Part shown: in pieces, positions 35,483 through 44,628 of the stretch
Layout: every line of letters starts with the position of its first letter
Numbering within the stretch: the first letter of the stretch is position 1
Assembly (NCBI RefSeq): GCF_001563475.1
Contig: NZ_LPUT01000012.1
Location: 310,001-374,000 of the forward strand
Direction of reading: 5' to 3'
Length of the DNA: 64,000 nt
DNA from: Sporosarcina sp. HYO08
GTDB taxonomy: Bacteria; Bacillota; Bacilli; Bacillales_A; Planococcaceae
Translations under genes and position numbers: made by a program
The notes under the pieces: generated by a model
The model's database searches: none
Told to the model about the DNA's origin: nothing
What the model saw: the letters and a program-made list of their open reading frames with translations, nothing else

Positions 35483-37432
35483 TTATTCCTGTCTACCTTC
35501 CTTAGTAATCTGATCAATCGCCTTACCATCTATAAAGTCTGGCGCATCAAGATCCATTAACGTATATAAAGTTGGCGCTATGTCCAATGTAGAGAGCTCA
35601 TTTGGAATCGTTGCTTTTGTATAACCAGTGCCAGTGACCAATAAGATTGGACGCAAGGCCTTTCGCTCCGGATCACCGCCGTGATTTCCTAGATCGACGG
35701 CTTTCTTCGCTGTGGCTTGTTCATCTTGCGCAATATAGTAGCCTTGACTGGCAATCAGCAGGACATCTCCACTCCGTTCACTTTGAAGCAGATTTGCTTC
35801 ATTGCTTCCTGCGGCTATAACTTTTTCAAAAGGATCATCTTGATCATCCAGTAAAACGTGGAGTATTTTTTTAGCAGTTGACTTGCTGTTCGCAGAGGTT
35901 TGGTGCCACTGATGAAACAAAGAGCGAATTCTTTTCACTTTAGAGATCTTCTTCACTTCTAGGTTAGTAAAGATGTCGGTGATCTCTTGTTGAACTTCAT
36001 TATATTGCTCTTTTGAAACAATTCCATTTAGCTCTCGATCTTTTACATTAATGTAGATATGAGCAATTGCACCGCTTGCAACGGCGTAGGCTTTAGACTT
36101 AGCCGGATCTACTTTACCTTCACGATCTCTTTCTAGAAGACCGGCTTTTTCTAATTCATGATTCGGGGAGATCATCGTATGGACAGGCTCCATTCCGTGA
36201 TCTGATACGATGAAGAGCTGATCGGTATCATTCATCACCTGTAACGCTTCGCTAAGTGATTGATCCGCAAGCTCGTACGCCCATTGAATATACCCCATAT
36301 ATTGTTTGGACTTTTTCTTTGAATAGCCTGGTTGGCTCGGATCGACCAACAAGTATTTATGCGATTCATGATCAATTTGTGGATAATAAAAGAACAATAA
36401 ATCGGGTTTGTACTGCTCTTTAATATAAAGAGAAACATCGGTTGTCCATTTAGCAAACCGCTCACTAATTTCTTCATATTCCGCTCGCGAAATCCATTTC
36501 ATTTCCAGTGCCTTTTCATCGTCTTGAACGGGCAGATGCCCAAAATTTTTAGTAACCTTTTCTTTAAAATTCCCCGGACCCTGCACGGCAGCTGAAGTGA
36601 CGGCAGTTCGATAAAGTTTAACGTTGTCTAGGGGAGGATCTGCTTCTTTCAATTTGAAAGAAAATCCAGCGTAGTGACTTTTATTGATTGTAAATGACAC
36701 CGAACCCCAGTCATTTAATTGGACGGTCTCTACGTGAGGGCTGTTTTTATCCAAATAAAAGTAAAAAGTATCATAGTCTATTTCTCCATTATTCGTAGTG
36801 TCCGCAGCCAAAACATACACTTGTTGATTTTCACTTTCTTCAAGTTTCAAAGTCAGAGAAGCTTCTCTTACCGGACTCATACTTTTAGGAAGTTTCTTCC
36901 ACTGTTTCGCTTCACTGAATGTCAAATCATCGAGCGCGCTTTCAGCCCAAGTCGTTCCGTAGTAAATCGCATACGTTGCCGCATTGCCTTCTTCGGGATT
37001 CGAACCGGGGAAAAGGACAGTGGCGGTCGTTTTTCCTTGTCTTTTCGCTTCAGCCCAAATGGGAGTCGCCTGAAGAGGCGAAAAAAAAGCACTGTCTTTG
37101 TCAGTGAGTTTCGTTCCAGGTTGATGAAGATTGTTACTAATCATGCCTGTTTTCCCAGGCTTTGCCCCCGTAGAAATAGCAGCATGCGAGGCGGATGTTA
37201 AAGAAGGATAAACGGTGCGGATATCTTCCGCAAACAGCCCATTTTCCGCCACTTTCTTGAAATATGGAAGCGCGCCTTCTTCCATATAATTCTTAGTAAA
37301 ATCATGACGCATGCCATCAAAAGAAATCACCATATAGGTAGGATCCTCATTTGCATTTGCAGACAAAGGAAGGGGAATAACCGTCAATAGTACGAAGATT
37401 GATAACATGAGAGATATTAGCTTCTGTTTCAT
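35483..37432 (-). CDS. Secreted alkaline phosphatase-superfamily phosphodiesterase
   Basis: A 649-residue exported metalloenzyme of the nucleotide pyrophosphatase/phosphodiesterase (NPP) group. A signal peptide covers about 1-27 (LPLSANA). The first metal-site aspartate is in MVISFDGMRHDF near residue 39, the nucleophile threonine in VYPSLTSASHAA near residue 80, and further metal ligands in PQIDHESHKY near residue 358 and IVSDHGMEPVHT near residue 412, with GNHGGDPE late. Substrate (phosphodiester or phosphonate) unknown. ATG at 37432. It is monocistronic with the small-gene terminator downstream. Confidence 0.85.
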   Translation of the reverse strand: MKQKLISLMLSIFVLLTVIPLPLSANANEDPTYMVISFDGMRHDFTKNYMEEGALPYFKKVAENGLFAEDIRTVYPSLTSASHAAISTGAKPGKTGMISNNLHQPGTKLTDKDSAFFSPLQATPIWAEAKRQGKTTATVLFPGSNPEEGNAATYAIYYGTTWAESALDDLTFSEAKQWKKLPKSMSPVREASLTLKLEESENQQVYVLAADTTNNGEIDYDTFYFYLDKNSPHVETVQLNDWGSVSFTINKSHYAGFSFKLKEADPPLDNVKLYRTAVTSAAVQGPGNFKEKVTKNFGHLPVQDDEKALEMKWISRAEYEEISERFAKWTTDVSLYIKEQYKPDLLFFYYPQIDHESHKYLLVDPSQPGYSKKKSKQYMGYIQWAYELADQSLSEALQVMNDTDQLFIVSDHGMEPVHTMISPNHELEKAGLLERDREGKVDPAKSKAYAVASGAIAHIYINVKDRELNGIVSKEQYNEVQQEITDIFTNLEVKKISKVKRIRSLFHQWHQTSANSKSTAKKILHVLLDDQDDPFEKVIAAGSNEANLLQSERSGDVLLIASQGYYIAQDEQATAKKAVDLGNHGGDPERKALRPILLVTGTGYTKATIPNELSTLDIAPTLYTLMDLDAPDFIDGKAIDQITKEGRQE

Positions 37433-37501
37433 CCTATTGCACCTCTTTTACCATAACCGGATTACAGAACAATTCCCTTTCACAGCGGAGTGTAAACAAA
37501 T

Positions 37502-37545
37502 GACACACCCGGCAATTTTAATGCGTGCCAGGCACCCAAACAATT
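37502..37545. repeat. Short dispersed repeat copy S6
   Basis: GACACACCCGGCAATTTTA then GCGTGCCAGGCACCCAAAC and AATT. It lies between the divergent phosphodiesterase and sqhC genes; the remaining 200 bases there hold no gene. Confidence 0.8.
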
Positions 37546-37758
37546 AAAGCCCGTATCTTTTCATTCGGTTTGACTACTTGCTGACGCTGCTATCCTTGGG
37601 GAATGAAAAGCCAATCGATGCATATATTCAATATTGCATGGACTATAAAGCGGATAAATCTATTCTTCTAAAAGAAAGATAATATTGTGTCAATTGTTTT
37701 AGAAAACATGAATATCCGAATTGTCTAGGTGCTTGGCGCCAAATGGGGGGAATTGGAA

Positions 37759-39639
37759 TTGCATGCGCAGATAAAGGAATATATGGCTCGACTGATTGAA
37801 CGGTTGAAAAGTGATCAGGCGGCTGATGGCTCGTGGGGGTATCCGTTTGAGACGGGCATTTCGACAGATGCGTATCTGATTATCTTGCTCAGGACCTTGC
37901 AGATGGATGATGAAAAACTCATACAGGCTTTGACTGAAAGGATAATGAGTAAACAAGAAGCGAACGGGGCTTGGAAGCTTTTTCACGATGAAGATGACGG
38001 AAACTTATCGGCAACAGTTGAAGCGTACTATGCTTTGTTGTATTCCGGTTATATCAAGAAGGAAGACAGTAGATTGCTTGCGGCAAAATCTTTTATTTTC
38101 TCGAAAGGTGGCATCGAACAGACTCATCTATTGACGAAAGTTATGCTTGCTGTAACCGGTCAAACCTCTTGGCCGTCTACTATTTCGATACCGATTGAAA
38201 TCATGCTTTTACCGCCTCATTTTCCAGTGAACTTCTACGATCTATCTGTCTTTGGAAGAGCAAACCTTGCCCCTCTCATGATTATTGCAACGAATAAATT
38301 TGCCCTCAAAACTTATCACACTCCTGATCTTTCCGATCTCATTACACCAGCATCCGATGATCTCTTCCATTCTTTAACACTTCAACAACTATTTATAGCA
38401 ATTGAACAAGATGTGAAACAAGTATTTGGTTTATCCGAGGCAATCAAGGCTTCGGCTATCCAGCGAGCGAAACAATATATGCTCGATCACATCGAGCCGG
38501 ACGGGACATTGTATAGCTATTTTAGTTCAACGTTTCTCATGATTTTTGCCTTGCGCTCTCTTGGTCATCCAAACAATGACCCGATCATTGTCAAGGCGGT
38601 TCAAGGGCTGAAAGCGATGAAAACGACCATTAATGGTCACCTCCATATGCAATATACAACCGCAACCGTGTGGAACACTTCTTTAATTAGTGATGCGCTG
38701 CAAAAAGCGGGCGTTCCTTCTACGGATCCTGTAATAAATAGGGCCAATCATTACTTACAAATACACCAACAATCAAAATATGGTGACTGGGCCATCCATA
38801 ATCCAGGTGTTGCGCCGGGGGGCTGGGGATTTTCGGACGTCAATACATTCAATCCTGACATAGATGATTCAACCGCTTCGCTCAGGTCCATTTCCAAGCT
38901 TGTCCGGACGGATAAAACCTATTACGAAGCATGGAATAGAGGGGTTCGTTGGGTATTGTCCATGCAAAACAGTGATGGAGGATGGCCTGCCTTTGAGAAA
39001 AATGTAGGGAATCCATTGTTTGAGTTACTTCCTATTGAAGGAAATAAATTTTTAGTAACAGATTCAAGCAGCGCTGATTTGACTGGAAGAACACTCCAGT
39101 TTTTTGGGAACTACACCAACTTAGCAAAAAAACATCCTGTCATGAAACGAGGCGTTGAATGGCTCTTACAAGCGCAAGAGGAGAATGGTTCCTGGTATGG
39201 CCGCTGGGGAATTTGTTATATTTATGGAACTTGGGCAGCCATTACGGGGCTCATCGCAGCGGGAGAAAATCCGAAAAGTCCCGCAATCCAAAAAGCAGTC
39301 GACTGGTTCCTAACAATTCAAAATCGTGATGGGGGTTGGGGAGAGTCGTGTAAAAGTGATCTTGCCGCAAGATATATTCCACTCGGGGCCAGTAACGTGA
39401 CCCAGACCGCATGGGCACTCGATGCACTCATTGCTGCTTCAGAGCATCCGACGCCGGAAATCGAAGCGGGCATGAGTTACCTCCTCGAATCCCATGACAA
39501 CAATGATTGGACGAAATCTTATCCAGTTGGGCAAGGGATGGGCGGCGCATTCTATATTCATTATCATAGTTATCAATACATTTTTCCGTTGCTGGCATGT
39601 GCGCATTATACCAATAAATTTACAAGTAAAGCCCTTTGA
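37759..39639 (+). CDS. sqhC: Squalene-hopene/tetraprenyl-beta-curcumene cyclase (sporulenol synthase type)
   Basis: A 626-residue triterpene cyclase. The catalytic acid motif is NPDIDDSTA near residue 375, and several QW repeats are visible (SMQNSDGGWPAF, AQEENGSWYGRWG, QNRDGGWGESCKS). Overall it follows the Bacillus sporulenol synthase closely, including the SYPVGQGM-like and FYIHYHSYQYIFPLLA tail. TTG at 37759 has GGGGGG 8 bases upstream and gives family-typical length. In Bacillus subtilis the enzyme makes sporulenes in sporulation and its gene neighbours a superoxide dismutase gene; here a Cu/Zn SOD gene lies 2 kb downstream. Membrane-associated by family knowledge. Confidence 0.92.
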   Translation: MHAQIKEYMARLIERLKSDQAADGSWGYPFETGISTDAYLIILLRTLQMDDEKLIQALTERIMSKQEANGAWKLFHDEDDGNLSATVEAYYALLYSGYIKKEDSRLLAAKSFIFSKGGIEQTHLLTKVMLAVTGQTSWPSTISIPIEIMLLPPHFPVNFYDLSVFGRANLAPLMIIATNKFALKTYHTPDLSDLITPASDDLFHSLTLQQLFIAIEQDVKQVFGLSEAIKASAIQRAKQYMLDHIEPDGTLYSYFSSTFLMIFALRSLGHPNNDPIIVKAVQGLKAMKTTINGHLHMQYTTATVWNTSLISDALQKAGVPSTDPVINRANHYLQIHQQSKYGDWAIHNPGVAPGGWGFSDVNTFNPDIDDSTASLRSISKLVRTDKTYYEAWNRGVRWVLSMQNSDGGWPAFEKNVGNPLFELLPIEGNKFLVTDSSSADLTGRTLQFFGNYTNLAKKHPVMKRGVEWLLQAQEENGSWYGRWGICYIYGTWAAITGLIAAGENPKSPAIQKAVDWFLTIQNRDGGWGESCKSDLAARYIPLGASNVTQTAWALDALIAASEHPTPEIEAGMSYLLESHDNNDWTKSYPVGQGMGGAFYIHYHSYQYIFPLLACAHYTNKFTSKAL

Positions 39640-39666
39640 TCATGTATTGATCAAAGGTTTTTTGTG
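39633..39666 (+). terminator. Intrinsic terminator after sqhC
   Basis: CCTTTGATCA pairs with TGATCAAAGG around TGTAT, followed by six T. Confidence 0.9.
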
Positions 39667-40314
39667 ATTATATCAACACTTGTCCTTTACTGATGAATAG
39701 ACAAACCACTCTTTCGTCTTTTTTCACTTCTTGTTGCTGTCATTGTATGTAATAGAAAAGGAGTGGTGTGGGAATCTGCTTGCAGAAAAAGGAGGCAGTC
39801 CATCAGTGAGATAAATGAATACCCGCTATTCGACGTGAAAAAACATGAATTCTGTTTTTTTAACATGAATTTTAAACTGTAATATATTGGCTAGTTCTTA
39901 TTGAGTAGTTTCTTGAGAGATGAAAAAGTAATGGGATGCATTTAGATCGTCTTCGTTCCTAGATTTATTTAGAAAGGTTCATTGACTGGATTTGCATAAA
40001 ACTTAATCAAGAAGTCCTCTATTTCGTGTTTTGTTTAATAAATATTTAGGACTCATGGATTGTTTTTCCAATTGTGACAAAGGTTAAAATTTCCAATAAA
40101 AAGTTGTTATCTGATTGTTACATGCTTGTGATTTTCATTTGTTAAGGTGGTATCAAGCAAATGGCAGGTGCCGAAAATTGCATCTCGCCTTGTTTAGGAA
40201 GGGAGAAGATATACATAGCGATTGGATAGTGTGGTTGTTGTCTTCATAAGTCGGGAATTAGACGTTTTTTGCGGAATTAAACATTTTTGAAAAATGAAGG
40301 GAGTTTGATGATTC
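39667..40314. other. Gene-free AT-rich region before the acidic repeat protein
   Basis: About 650 bases with no credible frame. It is AT-rich and without a clear hairpin or repeat. I could not identify a promoter with confidence; a long leader for the following gene is possible. Confidence 0.4.
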
Positions 40315-41715
40315 TTGGTTAAAGAAACAAATCAAAAAGAAAAGAATACGAACAAGAAAATTTTGCCGTTTGTCATGTCAACTTCAATGTTATCTGCTGC
40401 AATTTTTGGCGCAGGTGGCTCAGCTTTTGCAAATGAAAAAGTCGATGAGGCAGATTTTAAAAATCACGGTGCAGAAGTTTCACACTATGCAACAAGTATC
40501 CCGGGTTCACCTGAAAAAGGGCAGTTTATGCGAACGATTGCAAATAAAAACTTTCAAGAAGAAGCGCCAAGTGATGACGGCCTGGATCAGCCACTGGATG
40601 AAGACGATACAGCCGATGAGCCTGTTGACGAAGGTGATGTAACGGAAGATCCAGCAGCAGAAGAAGATGCGGCTGACGACGTTGCAGACGAAGGCGACGT
40701 AACGGAAGATCCAGCAGCAGAAGAAGATGCGGCTGATGACGTTGCAGACGAAGGCGATGTAACGGAAGAACCAGCGGCAGAAGAAGATGCGGCTGACGAC
40801 GTTGCAGACGAAGGCGATGTAACGGAAGAACCAGCGGCAGAAGAAGATGCGGCTGACGACGTTGCAGACGAAGGCGATGTAACGGAAGAACCAGCGGCAG
40901 AAGAAGATGCGGCTGATGACGTTGCAGACGAAGGCGATGTAACGGAAGAACCAGCGGCAGAAGAAGATGCGGCTGATGACGTTGCAGACGAAGGCGATGT
41001 AACGGAAGAACCAGCGGCAGAAGAAGATGCGGCTGACGACGTTGCAGACGAAGACGATGTAACGGAAGAACCGACAGCTGAAGAAGTTCCAGCAGAAGAA
41101 GTTGAAGAAATAGAAAAGCCAGCTGACGAAAATATCAATGAAGATACAACGTCAACTGACCAAACCGATAGCAATATTATAACAGAAGAGCTAAAAGATG
41201 GATATAGGTCTCTTTTACAAAACTATGGAAGTTTAATTGATTACTACAATTTCCTTATTCAAGATCATCTTGGATTGATTATCCCGATCGAAGATGAAAA
41301 TAAAGCAGAGGGAGAAGTACCTGCCGAAGGGGAAGTGCCGTCAGAAGGTGAAGAAGTAACAGATGAACCTACTGAAGGCGACGAGCCAGCGGAAGTGCCA
41401 ACAGAAGGTGAAGAAGTAACAGACGAACCTACTGAAGGCGACGAGCCGGCAGAAGTGCCAACAGAAGGTGAAGAGCCGGTAGAAGTACCAGCAGCAGGTG
41501 AAGAAGTAACAGGTGAAATTATTGAAGGTGACGTTGAAGTAGTCACAGACGAAACGACAGACGGCGAAGAATCAACAGAAGTGCCAGCTGAAGTTGAAGA
41601 GGTAACAGAAGAGCCTGTCCAAGTCGTTCAAGATACAGTTTGGGACAAGTTAGTTGGTTATTACCAGCAAGTAACGGCAGCGTATCACTCACTATTCTCT
41701 TTACTAAAGAAATAA
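40315..41715 (+). CDS. Exported acidic protein with two kinds of 20-residue repeats
   Basis: A 466-residue protein from a TTG start. The N-terminus has a basic stretch and hydrophobic segment ending SAFANE near residue 41, a likely signal peptide. Residues about 105-260 are seven full and one degenerate copy of a 20-residue repeat (unit ADEGDVTEEPAAEEDAADDV, 60 bp, nearly identical at DNA level). A second 20-residue repeat (EGEEVTDEPTEGDEPAEVPT) lies at about 343-390. Two similar amphipathic segments flank it: GYRSLLQNYGSLIDYYNFLI near 300 and KLVGYYQQVTAAYHSLFSLL at the C-terminus. There is no LPXTG or SLH. The family is unknown; it is extremely acidic and could bind cations or act as a spacer (inference). 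Confidence 0.82.
   Translation: MVKETNQKEKNTNKKILPFVMSTSMLSAAIFGAGGSAFANEKVDEADFKNHGAEVSHYATSIPGSPEKGQFMRTIANKNFQEEAPSDDGLDQPLDEDDTADEPVDEGDVTEDPAAEEDAADDVADEGDVTEDPAAEEDAADDVADEGDVTEEPAAEEDAADDVADEGDVTEEPAAEEDAADDVADEGDVTEEPAAEEDAADDVADEGDVTEEPAAEEDAADDVADEGDVTEEPAAEEDAADDVADEDDVTEEPTAEEVPAEEVEEIEKPADENINEDTTSTDQTDSNIITEELKDGYRSLLQNYGSLIDYYNFLIQDHLGLIIPIEDENKAEGEVPAEGEVPSEGEEVTDEPTEGDEPAEVPTEGEEVTDEPTEGDEPAEVPTEGEEPVEVPAAGEEVTGEIIEGDVEVVTDETTDGEESTEVPAEVEEVTEEPVQVVQDTVWDKLVGYYQQVTAAYHSLFSLLKK
40627..41095 (+). repeat. 60-bp tandem repeat, about 7.7 copies
   Basis: Direct 60-bp units begin every 60 bases from about 40627 (GACGAAGG(T/C)GA(T/C)GTAACGG). Differences between copies are mainly silent (GAT/GAC, GAA/GAG type) until the last, degenerate unit. 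This level of identity suggests recent expansion by slippage or recombination. Confidence 0.92.
41341..41480 (+). repeat. Second 60-bp tandem repeat, about 2.3 copies
   Basis: A 60-bp unit starting ACAGAAGGTGAAGAAGTAAC recurs at 60-base spacing with few changes. It is unrelated in order to the first repeat although both encode 20-residue acidic units. Confidence 0.85.
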
Positions 41716-41731
41716 ACGAGACTATTAAGAG

Positions 41732-41768
41732 CCCTTGAACACTTCAAATGAAGTGTTCAAGGGTTCCT
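41732..41768 (+). terminator. Terminator-like hairpin after the acidic repeat protein
   Basis: CCCTTGAACACTTC pairs perfectly with GAAGTGTTCAAGGG around AAAT. The T run is weak. Confidence 0.7.
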
Positions 41769-41800
41769 ATGACACTTAACAATGAGAGGAGAGCATACCT

Positions 41801-42451
41801 TTGAAGAAATATGTAGGATTTATCATGTTATTCGCCCTTACTTTGGTTCTCGTTGCTTGTGGCGATGGAAAAGATGACATGGTTCCAGTTCCCAAGACAG
41901 ATGGCGTAAATGAATTAGAGAAGAATGAAGAAGAAAACGTCTTGGAACAAGAAAGCCTGCCGCTAGCCGACGAAATGAACGATGGGGAATTATTATCAGC
42001 AACTGTAGCACTCAATGATCGTGAGGGTAATTCTATTGGAACAGCGGAATTGACCGAGGAAGAAAATGGTGTGAAAGTGAAAGTAAACGCGACAGGATTA
42101 CCAGAAGGTCCGCATGGTTTTCATTTTCACGAAGCTGGAAAATGCGAAGCACCCGATTTCGAAGCAGCAGGCGGACATTTCAATCCGACGGGGGCAAGTC
42201 ATGGTCTAGATCATGAGGAAGGACCGCATGCCGGCGATTTGCCGAACTTAGAAGTAGGCGCAGATGGGGCGGTCCATGAAGAATTTGTAGCTAAACAGGT
42301 GACATTGAAAAAAGGCGAGCAAAATTCCTTGCTACGGGAAGGTGGAACTGCCCTCGTTATTCATGCCGGTCCGGATGATGGCGTTTCACAGCCATCAGGT
42401 GATTCTGGAGATCGGATCGCGTGTGGAACTGTAGAAGAACGAACGGAGTAA
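41801..42451 (+). CDS. sodC: Cu/Zn superoxide dismutase lipoprotein
   Basis: A 216-residue lipoprotein (lipobox LVLVAC at about residues 15-20) with a Cu/Zn SOD domain. Metal ligands appear complete: GFHFHEAGKCE (two copper histidines and the first cysteine), GGHFNPTGASHGL, PHAGDLPNL with the zinc aspartate, and VIHAGPDDG, then RIACG for the second cysteine. In contrast, Bacillus subtilis YojM is known to lack a copper ligand. It should act outside the membrane, converting superoxide. TTG start at 41801 with GAGAGGAGAG upstream. Monocistronic, with terminators on both sides. Confidence 0.9.
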   Translation: MKKYVGFIMLFALTLVLVACGDGKDDMVPVPKTDGVNELEKNEEENVLEQESLPLADEMNDGELLSATVALNDREGNSIGTAELTEEENGVKVKVNATGLPEGPHGFHFHEAGKCEAPDFEAAGGHFNPTGASHGLDHEEGPHAGDLPNLEVGADGAVHEEFVAKQVTLKKGEQNSLLREGGTALVIHAGPDDGVSQPSGDSGDRIACGTVEERTE

Positions 42452-42483
42452 CAATATGACCTATTCAAAGAGCACAGTAAGTT

Positions 42484-42520
42484 AACCCTTCAATCAAATC
42501 TTTCATTGAAGGGTTTTTTA
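42484..42520. terminator. Bidirectional terminator
   Basis: AACCCTTCAAT pairs with ATTGAAGGGTT around a 10-base loop, followed by TTTT; between convergent sodC and a small membrane protein gene. Confidence 0.85.
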
Positions 42521-42739
42521 GCGTTGCAGCATATTATTGATTTTATTTAATAGCTGATCCGAAACAAATAACCCTAACAAAAAACTTGGAATACCGCCGC
42601 CTGCGATTGCGATGGGGATTAATAAAAAGTAGCCCCCTCCATAACTCTTCAATAACATACCGAATGTCATTGAACTTCCGAGAATGGCAAAAAAAGCAGA
42701 AAGTAAATAGACGTATAAAATATGCTTGTCCTCCATCAT
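42518..42739 (-). CDS. Small two-helix membrane protein
   Basis: A 73-residue protein with two hydrophobic helices (about 8-28 and 36-58, the latter GGGYFLLIPIAIAGGGIPSF) and short polar ends. AGAGGTGAA precedes two adjacent ATGs (42739 and 42736). I do not recognise the family. Its clear ribosome binding site and terminator support it as real. Confidence 0.65.
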   Translation of the reverse strand: MMEDKHILYVYLLSAFFAILGSSMTFGMLLKSYGGGYFLLIPIAIAGGGIPSFLLGLFVSDQLLNKINNMLQR

Positions 42740-43212
42740 TTCACCTCTTTTGACTAACCAGTGAAACTTCAGCCATAAAAAATTTCATCACTTACTCAAC
42801 AGTATTGCCAAGTTGGTGTAGATTTTGCAAAAACAATCAAAACGATTTGTTATGAATGTTCAATCCTCAATTTGTGGGGAAATAAAGAAGAGAATTGGAA
42901 TCAATACACGGTTGCGCTGTTTTGTGAATCATAAAGTCTGTGAAAAGTTGATTTGTCGGGTTGTCGCACGAAGTCGTTGTTACCTCTCTTTTCCCTAACA
43001 GGCAGACCAATAAACGAATGCTTGGTATTTTGTCCTTCAAGCAATTGACAAAATCCCCCACAATTAAATCAAAAACAACAATAAATCTGAAATTTCATCT
43101 AGCTAAATAGATAGAAATATCGTACGATATAACCTAAAGAATTTTCGGAATGATAGCTATTTTTTTCTACTATAAGTTTGATTGCTGTCTTTCAACTGAA
43201 GGGGAAGAGACT
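42740..43212. other. Divergent intergenic region upstream of nhaC
   Basis: About 470 bases with no credible gene. TTGACA at about 43044-43049 lacks a matching -10 box. No riboswitch could be recognised by eye. Confidence 0.35.
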
Positions 43213-44628
43213 ATGAAAAAAGAAATTTCGTTAGGGATGTCGATCATTCCAATCGTTGCTTTAATTGCGGCTGCCGCAATGTCGATCTTCGTCTGGAAAG
43301 CTGGCATGCATATTCCGTTACTGATCGGTGTCATTGCGGCGGTGCTCATTGCGCTTCGCGTCGGCTGGAGCTGGCAGGAAGTTGAACAAATGATGGTGAA
43401 AGGTGTCGGGCGGGCATTGCCGGCCATCTTTATTTTAATGATTATCGGGATTATTGTTGGCACATGGATCGCGAGTGGTGTCATTCCGACGATGATCTAT
43501 TACGGCGTGTCGCTCATTTCACCAAGTTTGTTCGTGCCGCTCGTTGCGCTTGTAACAGGCATCGTTTCAATCACTTTGGGAAGTTCATTTACTTCTATTG
43601 CGACGATTGGACTTGCTTTTATGGCAATTGGAGAAGGACTTGGTTTTGCGCCGGGGCTTGTCGCAGGAGCGGTTATTTCAGGGGCGTATTTTGGTGATAA
43701 ACTATCGCCGCTTTCGGATACGACAAATATTGCACCAGCGATGGCAGAGACAGATTTGTTTAGCCATATTAAACATATGTTGTGGGATACACTCCCTGCT
43801 TTTTTCATAGCGATTGTTTTATATTGGTTCGTTGGTACGTCTGAATTGGCTGCATCAGCAGTTTCAACGGCTAGTATTGACCTAATAAAAAGGGGTCTAA
43901 GTGAAGTATTTGTTACCCATCCGCTCCTATTGCTAATGCCGGTTTTCACAATCTTTCTAATGATGAGACGTGTTCCCGCTATCCCTGCATTGGCAATCGT
44001 CGGGTTTCTCGGAGCGGTGCTTGCGGTTGTGATTCAAGGAATGTCCGTTGCATCAGTTGTACAGGCGATGACGAATGGCTTTTCTGTTGAATCCGGTGTC
44101 AAAGAAGTAGATTCATTATTAAATCGCGGCGGCCTTATGTCCATGTTAGGAACGATCAGCCTTCTCGTTATCGCGACCGCATTAGGCGGCGTGTTGGAAG
44201 AGACGGGATCGTTTGAAGCAATGACGAAAAGTATGCTAGCGAATGTGCGCGGGGCGGGCTCGTTAATTAGTACAACGATTTTTTCAACTTTCGTCGTTGC
44301 GTTTGCGAGCGGTGCACAGTTTTTAGCCATTATTTTGCCGGCAAGAACATTTGTGGGGAAATATAAAGAAATGAACATTGATACGAAAAATTTATCGAGA
44401 TGTGTGGAGGCGGCGGGTACGGTCGGTATCAACCTAGTACCGTGGAGTGTTCCGATCGTGTTTGCAGTTGGTATGCTAGGTGTAAGTCCAGGCGAATTCA
44501 TTCCTTATGCGTTTTTCGTCATCCTTGTTCCGCTCATCAATCTCTTATTCGGTTTCACGGGCTGGACAATCTCCAAAAAGGACTATAAAGCAAATGAAAT
44601 ACAGGGGAAAAGTGAGGTTTCATTATGA
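43213..44628 (+). CDS. nhaC: NhaC-family Na+/H+ antiporter
   Basis: A 471-residue antiporter with about 11-12 membrane helices. Family markers are ITLGSSFTSIATIGLAFMAI near residue 120, GAVISGAYFGDKLSPLSDTT near residue 155 and the late VEAAGTVGINLVPWSVP. It should extrude sodium, or exchange malate/lactate as in some NhaC relatives. ATG at 43213 has GAAGGGGAAGAG upstream; an open frame to 43150 has no such site. It overlaps the next gene by four bases (ATGA), so the two are translated together. Confidence 0.9.
   Translation: MKKEISLGMSIIPIVALIAAAAMSIFVWKAGMHIPLLIGVIAAVLIALRVGWSWQEVEQMMVKGVGRALPAIFILMIIGIIVGTWIASGVIPTMIYYGVSLISPSLFVPLVALVTGIVSITLGSSFTSIATIGLAFMAIGEGLGFAPGLVAGAVISGAYFGDKLSPLSDTTNIAPAMAETDLFSHIKHMLWDTLPAFFIAIVLYWFVGTSELAASAVSTASIDLIKRGLSEVFVTHPLLLLMPVFTIFLMMRRVPAIPALAIVGFLGAVLAVVIQGMSVASVVQAMTNGFSVESGVKEVDSLLNRGGLMSMLGTISLLVIATALGGVLEETGSFEAMTKSMLANVRGAGSLISTTIFSTFVVAFASGAQFLAIILPARTFVGKYKEMNIDTKNLSRCVEAAGTVGINLVPWSVPIVFAVGMLGVSPGEFIPYAFFVILVPLINLLFGFTGWTISKKDYKANEIQGKSEVSL

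Noticed and set aside
40587..41174. A 195-residue serine-rich frame on the minus strand
   Set aside because: Antisense shadow of the acidic repeat gene; arises from the 60-bp repeats.
43036..43212. Sodium- or lithium-type riboswitch upstream of nhaC
   Set aside because: I could not find a convincing conserved core by eye; naming a riboswitch would be a guess.
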